DNA of 64,000 nt, taken from positions 49,538,001 to 49,602,000 of the forward strand of contig OZ231128.1 of the NCBI GenBank assembly GCA_965153355.1, in the 5' to 3' direction. Source of the stretch: Flaccisagitta enflata. Its lineage: Eukaryota > Chaetognatha > Sagittoidea > Aphragmophora. The notes beneath the pieces were generated by a model. That model searched no databases. It had not been told where the DNA came from and saw only the letters and a program-made list of their open reading frames with translations. The translations under genes were made by a program, and so were the position numbers. Shown here piece after piece: positions 1 through 12,419 of the stretch (within the stretch, counting starts at the first letter, position 1; each line of letters opens with the position of its first letter).

Positions 1-80
1 TGTGTATGGTTACCAGAGCATCTGTGGGTAGGAACAGTGTAGTCAAACACTGAATAACAGCCAAAAAAATATTGTTTGAC

Positions 81-146
81 CGACCGCCAAACCAATGGAC
101 CGACAAAACTGGATAAAGAGTCGCGTGCACATGATTAAAAAAGAAG
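81..146 (+). repeat. family A tail fragment
   Basis: Tetranucleotide GACC-type run, then GAGTCGCGTGCAC and an A-run. Terminal hairpin damaged. Followed by the GAAA microsatellite that runs into the next family A copy. Confidence 0.5.
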
Positions 147-179
147 AAAATTATGTGACAAATATTGTGAAAAGGACGA

Positions 180-251
180 AAAAAAGGAAAAAAGCAAGAA
201 AGCAAGCAAGCAAGAAAGAAAGAAAGAAAGAAAAAAAGAAAGAAAGAAAAG

Positions 252-321
<70 letters not shown>

Positions 322-570
322 GAAGAAAGAAAGAAAGAAGGAAAGAACGAAAAGAGAAAGAATGGTAGAAAGGAAGAAAGAAAGATAGAAAGAAAGAAAG
401 AAAGAATGAAAGAAAGAAAGAAAGAAAGGAAGAAGGGAAGAGAGAAAAAGAAAGAAATAAAGAAAAGATTAAATAACGGGAAGGCGGAGTTGAAGAAAAA
501 GGTAAGAGGAAGAAAAAGAAAGAGAGTAGAGGAAAAAGAAATCAAAGAAGAGGAAGGAGAGGGAAGAAGA
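180..570 (+). repeat. GAAA-type microsatellite
   Basis: About 390 bp of imperfect GAAA/GAAG repeats lying between a family A tail and a family A head. Confidence 0.95.
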
Positions 571-572
571 GA

Positions 573-776
573 AACAAGGCCGGATACACGGCCATCAGTT
601 GCGGACGGGTGGGCAGGGGCATCCAACCTCAATCCACACCACAAGTCCCCCACTCACATGAACAAAAGGCATCTAAAACACTCATTTCCTCACTTTTCGA
701 CTCGTGTTTACGGACCGACCAACCAACGGACGGACGGACAAAGCCTCTTATAGAGTTGCGTGTCCGCAACTAAAAA
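573..776 (+). repeat. family A element, complete, rAGTTGCG subfamily
   Basis: Starts ACAAGGCCGGATACACGGCC, then GCGGACGGGTGGGCAGGGGC, a GGAC-type tetranucleotide run, and AAAGCCTCTTATAGAG with terminal hairpin AGTTGCGTGTCCGCAACT and TAAAAA. Confidence 0.85.
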
Positions 777-960
777 GAGAAAGAAGAAGTGAAGGAGGAT
801 AAAGAAGAAGGTAAAAAAGAAAAAGAAAAAGAAAAAGAAACAGGAAAAGAAGAAGAAAAAGAAAAAGAGAAAGAAGAAGAAGAAGAAGGAAAAAAAGAAA
901 TAGACAAAAAGGGAGAGAGAAAAGGAAGAAGCAGAGAAAGATGAAAGCGAAGATTGATAG
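777..960 (+). repeat. purine-rich GAAA/GAAG low-complexity tract
   Basis: Degenerate GAAAAA and GAAGAA units directly after the family A tail. No gene signal. Confidence 0.85.
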
Positions 961-1319
961 AGATGTAGGGAAAGGCTTAGTGGACCTTTATATATGAATG
1001 GATAAAAAGTTAAAACACATACTGAAATTACCTAGAATCGGTGATGCGCGTGTTACGCGAGATAACTTTCCGCTATAATTTTCAGTTGGTCTGAATTTTT
1101 GAGATATTACCTGGCCCAAATACCACAAGATATAACACAGTGCGCCGCATCGTGTTATCGCTTGCACGCAGCCATCAAGAGCATCTTTTTTACATTTTTG
1201 CCTTCTTTAGGACAAAGCATTTATATCTTCATTTATAGAACCAGTTATAACTCTGTGTCTTCGTACTTGCGCTCGCTGCGCATTTAGGCGGTTTGATCGC
1301 AGCATATCGACTGACCAGA

Positions 1320-1434
<115 letters not shown>

Positions 1435-1849
1435 TTTTTAAATGGATGAACAAAAAGGAGCTAACATTTCGACCATCTCACTTGATTGCCGCCGATACCG
1501 TGGGTTTGACCATGACCACCCACTATGCGCCAAAATGATTCAAAATGCACTGTAGGCTTGAAGGTACCAAAATAAATATAAAATTAAAGATAATTTCTTT
1601 TTAAAAGAATCGATAAGAAAACAAGTTTTTTTATTATTTTATTGATATTTCAAACATTGAAAAATATATTGAAGACATGAATGTGTCAAAAAAGAAAAAT
1701 TGTACATGATTTTTTATCAAAAAAAAGGAAATGATTAATCAAGCATTTTATTTCAAATAAAAAAAGTTTCCTATGCAATAATTTATTTTAAATAGAAATC
1801 CTTTGATGCTGAAAACTATCTTATGCTAAAAAAATTTACCAAAAATTGT

Positions 1850-2390
1850 TTTGATAGAAAAATTTTGAACTTTACAAATTTTGAAGAAAAAAAATTTGAA
1901 CAAAATTTATTTGAAGTGAAAATTTTTGAAGTTGAAATTTAAATAAAAAAAAGCAAACAAAATTTGAGCAAAAAGTTTTTTAAGATTAAATTTTTAAAAA
2001 TGAAAATTTTTGAAGTGAAAATATTTGAAAGGAAAAATTTTCAAGTGAAAATTTTTGTTGTGAAAATTTTTGTTATGAAAATCTGTGTAGTAAAAATTTT
2101 TGAAGTGAAAATTTTGAAGTGAAAATTTTTAAAGTGAAAATTCAGGAAAAAAAAATTTAGCAAAGAAAATTTGAGAAAAAAAATTTTTGAAGTGAAAATT
2201 TTTATTTGGAAAATTTTTGTCATGAAAATATTTGAAGTGAATATTTTTGTAATGAAAACTTTTTAAATGAAAATTTTTTAAGTGAAAATTTTTTAAGTGA
2301 AACTTTGAGAAGTGAAAATTTTTGAAGTGAAAATTTCTTAAGTGAAAACTATGAAGTGAAAATTTAAATGATAAAAAATCTTGAAGTCTA
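1850..2390 (+). repeat. AT-rich degenerate tandem repeat (TGAAAATTTTTGAAG-like)
   Basis: A roughly 15-19-bp unit TGAAAATTTTTGAAG recurs over 500 bp with drift. Open frames through it are composition artefacts. Confidence 0.8.
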
Positions 2391-2546
2391 AAAAATTTAG
2401 CGTGGTATAGAGTCACGTAGCCCACAACTAAAAATATATGAAACCAATTAAAAAGGAGCAGCTCTGCAAAATTTATGAAATATAAAAATCATGATTAATT
2501 TACCTATCAAAATCAAGATATGAATAATTTTGATCCTATTGCTATG

Positions 2547-2711
2547 ATTTTAGGTGCAACAAAGCGCCTCTATAACTGGCTGTATCCGTCGGTTGGTTGG
2601 TTGGTCAGTTGGTTGGTAGGTCAGTTGTTTGTTGGTTGGTTGGTTGATTGGTTGGTGATGCATTTGTTCAACAATCCACATGTCGCACCTATTGGCCTAC
2701 TTAGCCTTGTT
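2547..2711 (-). repeat. family A element, GGTGC hairpin subfamily
   Basis: Begins TTTTAGGTGCAACAAAGCGCCTCTATAA, has a GGTT-type tetranucleotide run and ends AGCCTTGTTA. A close relative in opposite orientation lies at 34201-34331. Confidence 0.75.
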
Positions 2712-2807
2712 AGCTTATACTGTATTTTCTTTCACTTCGGCCCATAGTGCATTTCGATCTCAGGCAACCCAATGTGCAGATTCGACAAGGCTGGTAGGCG
2801 AATCTTG

Positions 2808-3230
2808 TACACTTTTTTTTTTTAAAGAACATCATTTTTTTTCGAAGGCTTCATGTTCTTATTTTTGAGGCTAAATAAGTTCAATGTTCTGAGAGCGTTC
2901 TTAATGTAGAATAATGTATAAACTATAAGAAACATTATGATATAACATTATTCAATTATACTAAATATATTTTTATTGAATACTGTTAAATCAAATGCTA
3001 AACATTAAAGTCTTGAAATATTTTCATAGTGGTAATATAAAAGATTATCAAAAATTATTAAAGATTATTTTAATTATACCAATATTCAAGTATTTTATTA
3101 ATATTCTCTAGATATTATCTAAAGCGAAATTTTTTTCCCAAGATTTGAAGCCTCTGCATGTTGTTAATTTTGGGGCCATATGAAGCCTTGATGTTCTTAT
3201 AAACTAGGTTCTTATAAAAAAAAGTGTATC
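2808..3230. mobile_element. MITE-like TIR element, 423 bp
   Basis: TACACTTTTTTTT...AAGAACATC near the left is mirrored by AAGAAC...AAAAAAAAGTGTA at the right, and GGCTTCAT near both ends. AT-rich interior without coding frame. A looser relative may lie at about 13520-13990. Confidence 0.55.
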
Positions 3231-3268
3231 TATGCAGACATGTAAGAACATGGAAGAACAGAATGAGA

Positions 3269-3425
3269 AAAGGACAGACCGACGGACACAACAAGGTGTA
3301 TGCGACTGAAAATGAAACAAGGCCGGATACACGGCATTACAGTCGTGTATTGCAAAAACCACTCGCAATTCAAAAACGTTAGGACCGACCGACTAACCAA
3401 CCGACCAACCCACAGAGCTCTTAAA
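3269..3425 (+). repeat. two degenerate family A fragments
   Basis: A tail (GACCGACGGACACAACAAGG ... GCGACTGAAAA) followed at 3316 by a head ACAAGGCCGGATACACGGC and a GACC run without a recognisable terminal hairpin. Confidence 0.6.
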
Positions 3426-4088
3426 AAATGATATTTCCGGTTAAAAATCAGCTAGATGGGGAATTTAAAAGTGACATTTTCGAAATCGGTTTTTTGACAT
3501 AGGCTTGGCTAGTACATGATCTTGAAGGGTTATATTGTTCAAAAAAATCGATTTTTGTCGACCAGGATGTGAGTAAACAACTCTGTAGGTCCCTTACCTC
3601 CATTTTCCCCCCATTTTTTGACGTTTCTTAACTATGGGCAAGTGTCACGCTTTGGCAGCAAGCTTACTTCTCTTTTTGAGCGATTTTGAGCTGTTTTTAG
3701 CAATAAGTAGTGACGCCAGCATTTGCCACTGTACCAAACCCCGCTAATTTGTAGCACTGGGTTTGCTGATCATGCCTACATATGGTTTTACCTGTGTCCC
3801 GCTGCGTCCCAGGGCTCTATAGACCTCTAAAGTCCCCTGGAATCTCGATAGTAAGGTCACCAAGAGAATTTCTAGACTCGAACGACGTTCAGTTATTAAG
3901 TCGATATAGTAGCATATTGAGCACACGCAATAAAGTAAAGAAACGGAAAAAAAAGAAGAAAAAAAACCGGGAGAAATGAGAGGGAAGAGGAGGACGAGGA
4001 AGAGGAGGAGGAGAAGGAGGAGGAGAGGGAGGGGATGCAAAAAGTAAAACAAACATTTTCAGGAAATGAATAGACGTTTAGCAGAACA

Positions 4089-4114
4089 AAAAGAAGAAGA
4101 AGAAGAAGAAGAAG

Positions 4115-4146
<32 letters not shown>

Positions 4147-4320
4147 GCGGGAGAAGAAGAAAAGAAGAAGCGGGAGAAGAAGAAAAGAAGTAGCGGGAGA
4201 AGAACAAAAGAAGAATAAGAATAAGCGGGAGAAGGAGGCAGAAGAAGGCAGAAGAAGAAGAAGAAGAAGAAGAAGAAGAAGAAGAAGCGGGAGAAGGAGG
4301 CAGGAGAAGATGAAGAATGG
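4089..4320 (+). repeat. GAA microsatellite
   Basis: GAA repeats interrupted by GCGGGAGAAG units, directly preceding a family A head. Confidence 0.95.
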
Positions 4321-4360
4321 AGAGAGAGGAAATTGAGGAAGGGAAACTGGATATAAAATG

Positions 4361-4546
4361 AACAAGGCCGGATTCACGGCTACCCCAGTCGCGTGCGGGT
4401 GGGCAGGGGCCATATTTGAGGTCACTAAATCATTTGGGCAGGAGCAGTACGGTCAAAGAATAAAAAACATAAAAAAGTAAGTGTGACCGACCAACCAACC
4501 AACAGACATAGCGGGGTGTAGAGTCGCGTAGCGCGCGACTAAAAAA
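4361..4546 (+). repeat. family A element, AGTCGCG subfamily
   Basis: Head AACAAGGCCGGATTCACGGC, GTGCGGGTGGGCAGGGGCC, a CCAA run, then AGCGGGGTGTAGAGTCGCG and a hairpin ending CGCGACTAAAAAA. Confidence 0.85.
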
Positions 4547-4577
4547 GAACAAGTAGAGAGACGTGGGCAAAGTGAAT

Positions 4578-4661
4578 CGCGAAGATGGAAAAGAAGAAGA
4601 AGAAGAAGGAGAAGAAGAAGAAGAAGAAGATAAAGAAGAAGAAGAAGAAGAAGAAGAAAAA

Positions 4662-4696
<35 letters not shown>

Positions 4697-4738
4697 AGAA
4701 GAAGAAGAAGAAGAAGAAGAAGAAAAGGAAACGAGACT
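4578..4738 (+). repeat. GAA microsatellite
   Basis: Pure and near-pure GAA/AAG repeats between a family A tail and an inverted family A tail. Confidence 0.95.
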
Positions 4739-4856
4739 TGGTCAAGCATCAAGGTAAAGAGCGAAGATATAGATTTAAGGGGAAAAAAAAGAAAAAGAAA
4801 AAGAAAAGGAAATAGAAAACACAACTTTCATTTCTTCGTATCTATCTCTGTCTCAG

Positions 4857-5210
4857 ATTTTTAGTCGCGTGCACGCGACTCTACAACCCGCTTTGTCCGT
4901 TGGTCGGTCGGTCGGTCGGTCGGTCGGTCGGTCGGTCAGTCACACTTTACTTTTTTTATCACTTCTATTTCTTTAATTCATTCTCAGTAATTTTAAGTCA
5001 TTCTAAGTCATTCTAAGTCATTCTAGGTCATTTTAAGTCATTCTAAGTCATTTTAGGTCATTAGGTCATTTTGTCGTTTTCAGTCCTTTTTAGTCATTTT
5101 AAGTCATTGTTAGTCATTCTCAGGCATTCTAAGTCATTCTAAGGCATTTTAAGTCATTCTAAGTCATTTCAAGTCTGTAAGTCTCGCACGCGACATATAG
5201 GTGTTGGCCT
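4857..5210 (-). repeat. family A-prime element with 10-bp TTCTAAGTCA payload
   Basis: Inverted orientation: TTTTTAGTCGCGTGCACGCGACT hairpin end, GGTC run, then about 20 copies of TTCTAAGTCA-like decamers, ending near GTCTCGCACGCGAC and GTGTTGGCCTT. Same layout as the copies at 18444 and 36829. Confidence 0.75.
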
Positions 5211-5749
5211 TGGTCCTTGTCAACGTGCATGGTCTTACGATTATTACACAAATACAACTTTTACAATGTGGCTTATATCATAGTGTGTCTTTTTTTTATC
5301 AAACTCATTTTGGCACTATGCTCTGCATGGCTTAAAAACAGTGAATCAAATAATTGGAAAAAATCATTATTTTATTACATCATTTTTTCTATTTTATCAA
5401 AATATAAAGATGTTAAAATATTGAAAAAACTAAAAAATGGTAAAAAAAAGGTTAAAAAAAAATAGTTCTACAAAGAACTTTTAAGATTGATATGCAGATT
5501 CTATATAAAAGCTTTGTTGTACTTGAAATCATTTTAAAAAAAAATTTTCCATTTATTTTTTTAATAATAATGATGGTATTTTCATTAAAAAAATGACTAA
5601 TTTTGCAAAAAATATATTTTTAAATATCTATTATGTAATTTTACATTATCATGACATAGTAAATCCTTCAGATGATTTTTGTCCAATTTTGAGTCACTCT
5701 CAGAACATAGTGCAACCGACCGACTGACACGGCAAGTTCTAGAATGGAT

Positions 5750-5955
5750 TTCAGCTCTGAGAGGGCAGATTTCAGGCCTGAGAGGGCGGGGGGGGGGACA
5801 CACGAACGAACAAACAAACAAACGAACGGACGAACGAAAGTCCCCCTGTATTCTACAAGGCCCAAAAAGGAGGAGAAGAAGAAGGAAAAATTTCCTGTAT
5901 GTGTGAAAGCATAGGTCATCGGCCCATAGGCCCATAGGTTGCTGCCCAAAAAGGG
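5750..5955 (+). repeat. family C/D right-end fragments
   Basis: A C-type end (GACGAACGAAAGTCCCCCTG, then a TTCTACA) fused to a D-type end (AAATTTCCTGTATGTGTGAA, GCATAGGTCATCGG, GCTGCCCAAAAAG). Confidence 0.7.
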
Positions 5956-6026
5956 TTAAAAACTCACAATTCCCTCCTTGCTCTCCCCGTCTACAACTTC
6001 AGGCTCCAGGCTCGAGGCTGGGACTG

Positions 6027-6079
6027 CACACACACACGCACACACACACACACACACACGCACACACACACACACACAC

Positions 6080-6130
<51 letters not shown>

Positions 6131-6148
6131 AGCATGCACACACGCACG

Positions 6149-6188
<40 letters not shown>

Positions 6189-6190
6189 CA
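6027..6190 (+). repeat. CA microsatellite with CG interruptions
   Basis: About 160 bp of CA repeats with CACG variants. Confidence 0.98.
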
Positions 6191-6499
6191 CATGCGCGCG
6201 TGATATTGGTGTCATCTTTTAGAAATCCATTCTGGGCATTAGGATATGGTGAATGTCACGGTTCCGCAGCAAGCTGGAGGGCCCGACTTTCTACCCATCT
6301 ATGTTAGCTAAAGCTTCAGATACATCATTATATACGAATTGAATGGTTCAAAGACATTCACAACTACCCAGGGCACAATTTCAAACCATTTTTTGTGACC
6401 CTCCCTTCCCCTAGGGGGTCAAAAAGTTTGGTCAATAGGCTTGTCTCCATTCTTTCTCCAGTAGAAAATAGCAAGCAAAACAAATAAAAAAATGTCTTA

Positions 6500-7490
6500 C
6501 AGGGTTTTTCACGCCAACACGCCGATTACAAAACAACGTTTCTCAGCTCCTAGACATGATAATTGATTTCTGAAAAGTGATCTAAACAACACTTGAGCTC
6601 CGATTTTGTTATCTGAAACTTTGATGGTGTCATTCCAAGTGGTTAAACTATTGTTGATGAGTGAAAAAAATTCTTAAAATTTGGCTTCCAGCCAATAAAT
6701 CACAATTTCAAGGAAAACATTTTTTTTTGTTTTTGGCCATCTTAAAACGCAGTAGGCAAGAATTAGGTTATGAGACTTAAATCAATGATTCCAAATTAGT
6801 ATGAATCAATTACCATTTGCAGAACAACGCAGCTGAAAAAAAAACTATCACTTACAAATTGCAGAATTGTGTAATTATGCAACATTCCTTGTTTGAAATT
6901 GAATTGTTGTCTTGCACTGCGAACTTTCCTCTTTTAGTACTTCTTTGTTACACGAGTGAGCTCGTTGGTCAGCCTTTTGGTTGGTAAAACCTACAGTTGG
7001 TACCAAAACACAATTTTGTGGCATCTTTGCCTTCGCCAGATTGAGTAAGCGGATTATTGAATGGCGATCCACCATAACCTCATGTGTCCCACTTTCACTG
7101 ACAAGCACCATGAACTTTGAAGGAGCTCTGCATCCTAACGAATTGAGCCACACGCCTGGGATTGGTCTCATTTTGAAGAATTAAAACAGCCCTTGGAAAT
7201 AGAACCAACTTGCGGTCCATGGCATTATTTGGTAAGAAGCAGCTCACCTTCAAAGCTAATGCTTTTTTTTTGGGGGGGACAAAAAATTTCTTTTCTGGAA
7301 TGGCAACGGAAAAATCGATTTTTTTTAGAGGTCTCTGACAGGTGAACGTCTCGGCATTAAACCAAAGCCAAAGCCAGCACAAAAAATCGGAGCTCAATAA
7401 CTACTCAAATCTTTTTTCAGAATTTGATTATCATCACTAGAAGCTGAGAAAAGGCGTTTTGAAATCGGCGTGTTGGCGTGAAAAACCCTG
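6500..7490. mobile_element. TIR element, 991 bp, about 110-bp imperfect TIRs
   Basis: Ends begin CAGGGTTTTTCACGCC and mirror each other for at least 27 bp exactly, with similarity continuing to about 110 bp. A TA precedes the left end; the right flank is GA, so the target duplication is unclear. Confidence 0.8.
6875..7171 (-). CDS. 98-aa ORF inside a TIR element, unknown
   Basis: Non-repetitive open frame (VWLNSLGCRAPSKFMVLV, LNLAKAKMPQNCVLV) within the 6500-7490 TIR element. It may be a decayed element-encoded protein. No transposase motif seen. Confidence 0.25.
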   Translation of the reverse strand: MRPIPGVWLNSLGCRAPSKFMVLVSESGTHEVMVDRHSIIRLLNLAKAKMPQNCVLVPTVGFTNQKADQRAHSCNKEVLKEESSQCKTTIQFQTRNVA

Positions 7491-7694
7491 GATATTATGA
7501 GTTTTCATTTACCATTATCAATTCCAAAGTATACACAAAAAATTTCAACTTATTACTCAAATGATAAGTTATCAAAAAATGGTATTAAAAATCAAATTTT
7601 ACCCCCCTCAATTTTTTTCCTTTTTTTCTCTCAAAACTGAACAGTATGATATTTATTTTTTGTCCGCAACGGAATATCATTCCGACGCGGACTA

Positions 7695-7750
7695 TAATTC
7701 AAGGCAGGTGGGTGTCGTCGTCGTTGTCGTCGTTGTCGTCGTCGTTGTCA
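7695..7750 (+). repeat. GTCGTC/GTT microsatellite
   Basis: Short run of GTCGTCGTTGTC units. Confidence 0.9.
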
Positions 7751-7869
7751 TTGTTACGGATTTTAAAAAATGGATAACTTTTTTATACTTTGACCGATTT
7801 GGTTCATTTTTGGTGGGAAGTTGTACTAGGGTAGGGCGCTTTACATCCTATCCGATTTTTGTGATCCGA

Positions 7870-8560
7870 CCAACCCAACCGGCCCAACCAGCCTACTGGT
7901 CTAAAAGTGAAAAACGTGCATAACTTTGGCATTTTTCAACCGATTTGGTTGAAATTTGGTATGGAGTCTCTAAATGGAAGGACTCAACATATGTATGTGA
8001 TTTATATGCATTTGAGCATGCTAACTGGCCAAACCGACCTACCACCCAACCAGCCAACGGGCCCAAAAGTGAAAAACTTGCATAACTTTGTCATTTTTCA
8101 ACTAATTTGGTTGAAACTTGGTATGGTGTCTCTAAATAGAAGAACTCAACATATGCACACTATTTATCCTGTCAAACCAGCCTACCACCCAACCAGCCTA
8201 CCAGCCTAAAAGTGAAAAATGTGCATATCTTTGGCGTTTTTCAACCAATTTGGTTGAAATTTGGTATGGAGTCTCCAAATGGAAGGACTCAACACATGTA
8301 TGTGATTTATTTATGTTTGAGCATGCTAACTGGCCAAACCGACCTACCACCCAACCAGCTTACTGGTTTAAAAGTGAAAAACTTGCATAAATTGGACATT
8401 TTTCAACCAATTTAGTTGAAACTTGGTATGGAGTCTCTAAATGGAAGAACTCAACATATGCATATTTATCCAAACCAGCCTACCACCCAACCACCCTACT
8501 AGCCTCAAAGTGAAAAACGTGCATAACTTTGCCATTTTTAAAGGGATTTGCATGAAACTT
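7870..8560 (+). repeat. about 305-bp dimeric tandem repeat
   Basis: The marker AGTGAAAAAC recurs at 7906, 8068, 8211, 8373 and 8509: spacings of about 162 and 143 alternate, so the unit is a diverged dimer. It carries CCTACCACCCAACCAGCC and TTGGTTGAAATTTGGTATGG. Confidence 0.85.
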
Positions 8561-9540
8561 TGTATGGAGGCTCAAATGTAATGTTTTAACGATTTTACAG
8601 GGTTAGCGATCTTTTGGTCAAAGCGATCTTATGGAATTGGTGATCTTTAACCCCCTCCGTCGTGGACCCAGATACTGTTCAGATTTTTTTAACCTCGTTC
8701 TTCTTGAACATTAAGCATTTTTTCTTTTGCCATTTGATGGACGACTATTTGAGGGACATTCCCCTCCATTTTCGTGTTATTGGGTTGATCCTAAGCAGAG
8801 AAAAAAATTCTTCTTGGAGCGTATCAATTCGCGGACACCCCGAAATTTGTTCCTAACGCATACCTAACGCTTAAGATATGCCACTATGGTGTGAAAATGA
8901 CACATTTTACGTAAAATCTGACCCCACCATGTGAAAGAGCGTGAAATTTTGAATCTACACTGTAAATTTGAAGTCTTAACTCCTAGGAGTTCAGTCACAA
9001 TGAAAATTTATGTTTTGTTGGCCCTGAAAGTGTTGCAGAATTGATACGCTCATCGGACGATCATCGTAGTCATTTTCTTCTTTGTGCCTTGTGGAAGTCA
9101 AGATTTTGCGGACTTTGAAGGAAAAAAATACAATTTGTCCAACTTACAAAAATCTCCATATCTCATGAACCCTTTGAGCTATACCAATGATCTTTTGCAG
9201 GAAAACAGATTTTGCCAAAAGGAATCAGGAGAAAAAATTTGGTATTCTGAAGTTGAGTCTAACCAGCCCAACCAGCCCAACCAACCTACCAGATGAAAAA
9301 ATGAAATTGTGGCATAACTTTTGAATGAGTTTGCCGATTTGGCTGAAATTTTGCATGAAAGTTGTTGAAGTGTATCTACATTACTAGTATGAAGAAGAGC
9401 TTGGCCAACCAAAAAAGGTGCTTATAGAGATTTTTTGAAAATTCATGAAATTTCGATTTGTTCATAAGTTTTTTTCCAAATAAAACTTTGAAAATAATGG
9501 AGACAATGTGTGACAAATATGTTTTCAACAGTGGCAGTTG
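8561..9540. other. non-coding, diverged copies of the GAAATTTGGTATGG-type text, no gene seen
   Basis: Contains another CCAACC cluster at 9260-9296 followed by a TTGGCTGAAATTTTGCATG phrase like the tandem repeat to its left. No supported gene. Confidence 0.5.
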
Positions 9541-9544
9541 GAGG

Positions 9545-9900
9545 CATTGAGGGCGATGGTGGCTGATGGAGGCAATGGTGGCGCTGTCGGCGATGATGGC
9601 AATGATAGCGATGATGGCGATGATGGCGATGACGGCGATGATGGCGATGATGGCGATGATGACAATGACGGTGATGATGGCGATGTTGGCGATGACGGCG
9701 ATGACGGCGATGTTGGCGATGATGGTGATGATGGTGATGATGGTAATGATGGCAATGATAGCGATGACGGCGATGATGGTGATGATGGCGATGATGTTCT
9801 CATCGCCATCGCCATTGTCACCATCGTCGCCATTGTTACTTTCATCGCCATCATCGCCATCATCGCGATCTTTGACATCATCACCATCATCGCCTTTGTC
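9545..9900 (+). repeat. GATGGC hexanucleotide array turning into its inverse CATCGC
   Basis: About 250 bp of GATGGC/GATGAC units, then after GATGTTCTC the complementary CATCGCCATCGCC units for about 100 bp. It would fold into a long hairpin. Confidence 0.9.
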
Positions 9901-10019
9901 GCCGTTATCGTCTTAGCCGTTGTCATTTTTGTCGTCATTATCTTTGTTTTTGTTAATGTTGTTAGTCTTTTATATGAATCAAAGGAAGTATCTGTCAGAT
10001 AACGCTACAGGTTGGCATA

Positions 10020-10282
10020 GTCAGCACACTTGAGGTCCGAATCCCTAGAGACTGGAATGTGATCCTTGACCCAAATTCCAACCCCAAGGCTCAGATTCCA
10101 GTCTCTAGGGATTTGGGCCCCAAGACTGGGATTTGGGCCTCGAGGCTGGGATATGGGCCTTCAGAATGAGATTTGGGCCTGGAGGCTGAGGGGAGGGCGG
10201 GTACGCAGAAGAAGGAGAAATTTCCCCATATATGTGAAAGCATAGGTCATCGGCCCCTTCGGGGCCGCTGTCCAAAAAGATG
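10020..10282 (+). repeat. family D fragment with 20-bp units
   Basis: Several GGCTGGGATTTGGGCCT-like 20-mers, then AAATTTCCCC, GTGAAAGCATAGGTCATCGG and the palindrome CGGCCCCTTCGGGGCCG. Confidence 0.75.
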
Positions 10283-10394
10283 ACCGACCGACCGACCAAC
10301 CGACCAACCGACCAACCAACCAACCAACCAACCAACCAACCAACCAACCAACCAACCAACCAACCGACCAACCAACATTGCGGGGTGTAGAGTC

Positions 10395-10400
<6 letters not shown>
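10264..10400 (+). repeat. family A tail with CCAA/CCGA run
   Basis: About 110 bp of GACC/AACC tetranucleotides, then GCGGGGTGTAGAGTCGCGA. The terminal hairpin is replaced by a GA microsatellite (10397-10438). Confidence 0.75.
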
Positions 10401-10440
<40 letters not shown>

Positions 10441-10845
10441 AGCAGATCGAGATGGAGATGGAGAAGGGAAATCGGCGGAAATCCCTCACTGAATTAGACG
10501 CCGTCGCAGCTACTGGACATTAGAAGATAAAGCAGGCCAACAATATCGAGTTATAGCTTTATTGTCTGGCAAATGCTATGCTGGTTGCTTGTAGAATTTT
10601 GATAACGACATGGTTGCGATGGCAAGATGCGCCGCATGCTGCTTTATCTTGTAGTATCTGAGCTGACTAATATATGGAATTTTTCCTTCCCTCACCATTT
10701 TCAATTCCCTCATCTCAACATTGGTAAAATAAGTGGAAAATGTGAACTTTTTTCGCGTGAACTAGCTTATAATCCATAATATCGTTTTGAAATTTTCGAA
10801 ACACTGTTCGTTTTTTTTTCAGTCATTTTCTTCTGCCTTGTAATT

Positions 10846-11169
10846 GTAGGCGCGCCAACGTACCTCTGTAAGAGGCTCTGTCTGTCGGTTGGTCGATGGG
10901 TTGGTCGGTTTTACGTAATATCGGTCACACCCGAGTGAAATATCGCAGAAAATGTTTGAAATAATCTGAAAACTCATCTCATTTGTCATTCATATTACTC
11001 GTCATTTCATTTTTTATCAAATTCCGCTAAAGTTAGGTCTGACCAACGCAAAACCATCAGGTATATCTGATATATCATAGCTTGGAATTGGTCTGATAAA
11101 GCTAAGGATAGGTCTAAGAAGTAATAACGCCAGGCTCACTGTCTCGGCCCATGTATCCGACTTTGTTTT
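10846..11169 (-). repeat. family A element with ATAGGTCTGAT payload
   Basis: GTAGGCGCGCCAACGTACCTCTGTAAGAGG at one end, GTTGGTCGGT run, then GGTCTGATA-type units and GGCCCATGTATCCGACTTTG at the other end. Confidence 0.65.
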
Positions 11170-11883
11170 CTTCTTTTTTACTCTTGGCGAAATCTTGGGG
11201 TTTCCCTTTTTTAGACGGGAAATCAAATTAAGGCTCATTGGCCTGTTTAAGGTTCATCAACTTTTCATTAACTTTTTCTTTCTCTTTTGCTTTTTTTGCA
11301 AAACATGATCCATTAAAGAAACGATTTTTTCCCACGCAAAGTCTGAAATCCGGATGATCGAGAGTACACATTATTTCTCGACAAACACTTGGGTAGTTGT
11401 ACTCTATATATAAAGATTTGACTCCTCTGCCAAAGCATAAGTCGCGTTAGCATCCGCATCGTACGTCTATAGGAAGTCTGTTATTGGGTCTCTATAGATC
11501 TCTAGACATAGACGTGCTCGAGGAGGACCTGTTTGTTCCTTGCTCGACGCCTTGGGCGCGAACTTTGTCGCACAAGGATTGGATCGATGCTCAAGCGCAC
11601 TCAAAACGAGTTCCGCACGTTTGGTAACCGGATGGGAACTTGCCGATATCATCCCCTGTTCTGATTCTTAAAAATTTGTCCGTTGTTGTTAGTTTTTTTT
11701 TACAGAAACGAACGAACAAGCAGTGGTAAACAAACAAATAAACCGGGAGGAGGAAAGAAAGGAAGTGACGTAAAAGAAACATAGTCCCCGTGTGGATGAG
11801 AAGAAAGAAGGAACAGAATGTTGATGAAAATAGAGTAATAGACACAGGAAACTCGAGCCTGCATTAAAAGGAAGGGGAGGGAT

Positions 11884-12055
<172 letters not shown>

Positions 12056-12419
12056 TAACAAACCCTACGCAAACATTGATGGCCCTTATCTTTCTGTACA
12101 GATTAAGGCACCTACCGACTACGTTGTACTTGGCGTCAGGGTAAGATATACTATGTTTACAAACATTAATACGCCACTTCAGGCTCAATCCAGAGAATGG
12201 TACTTCCAACCACCAAAGTCTGATGAGCAGCGAGGCAATGACAATGAGGGCGCGCAGAAGAGCGACGAGGAATAGAACCCTCTTTGCGTCGCGTCGACAG
12301 AAAACAATTCCATTTGAATCAAAGCTAAAACGATTTTCCCTCTTTTCCCTTCTTTTCAAAAGAATCCCGGGGAACAATTCCATTTTCTATTCGTCTCTCA
12401 TCTGTCTACATCAAAGGCA

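Noticed and set aside
9538-10002. Acidic DDGDDG protein frame
   Set aside because: Translation of the GATGGC array; the opposite strand is equally open.
11467-11652. 61-codon minus-strand frame with good codon look
   Set aside because: No homology, no splice partners and no start context; left out as unsupported.
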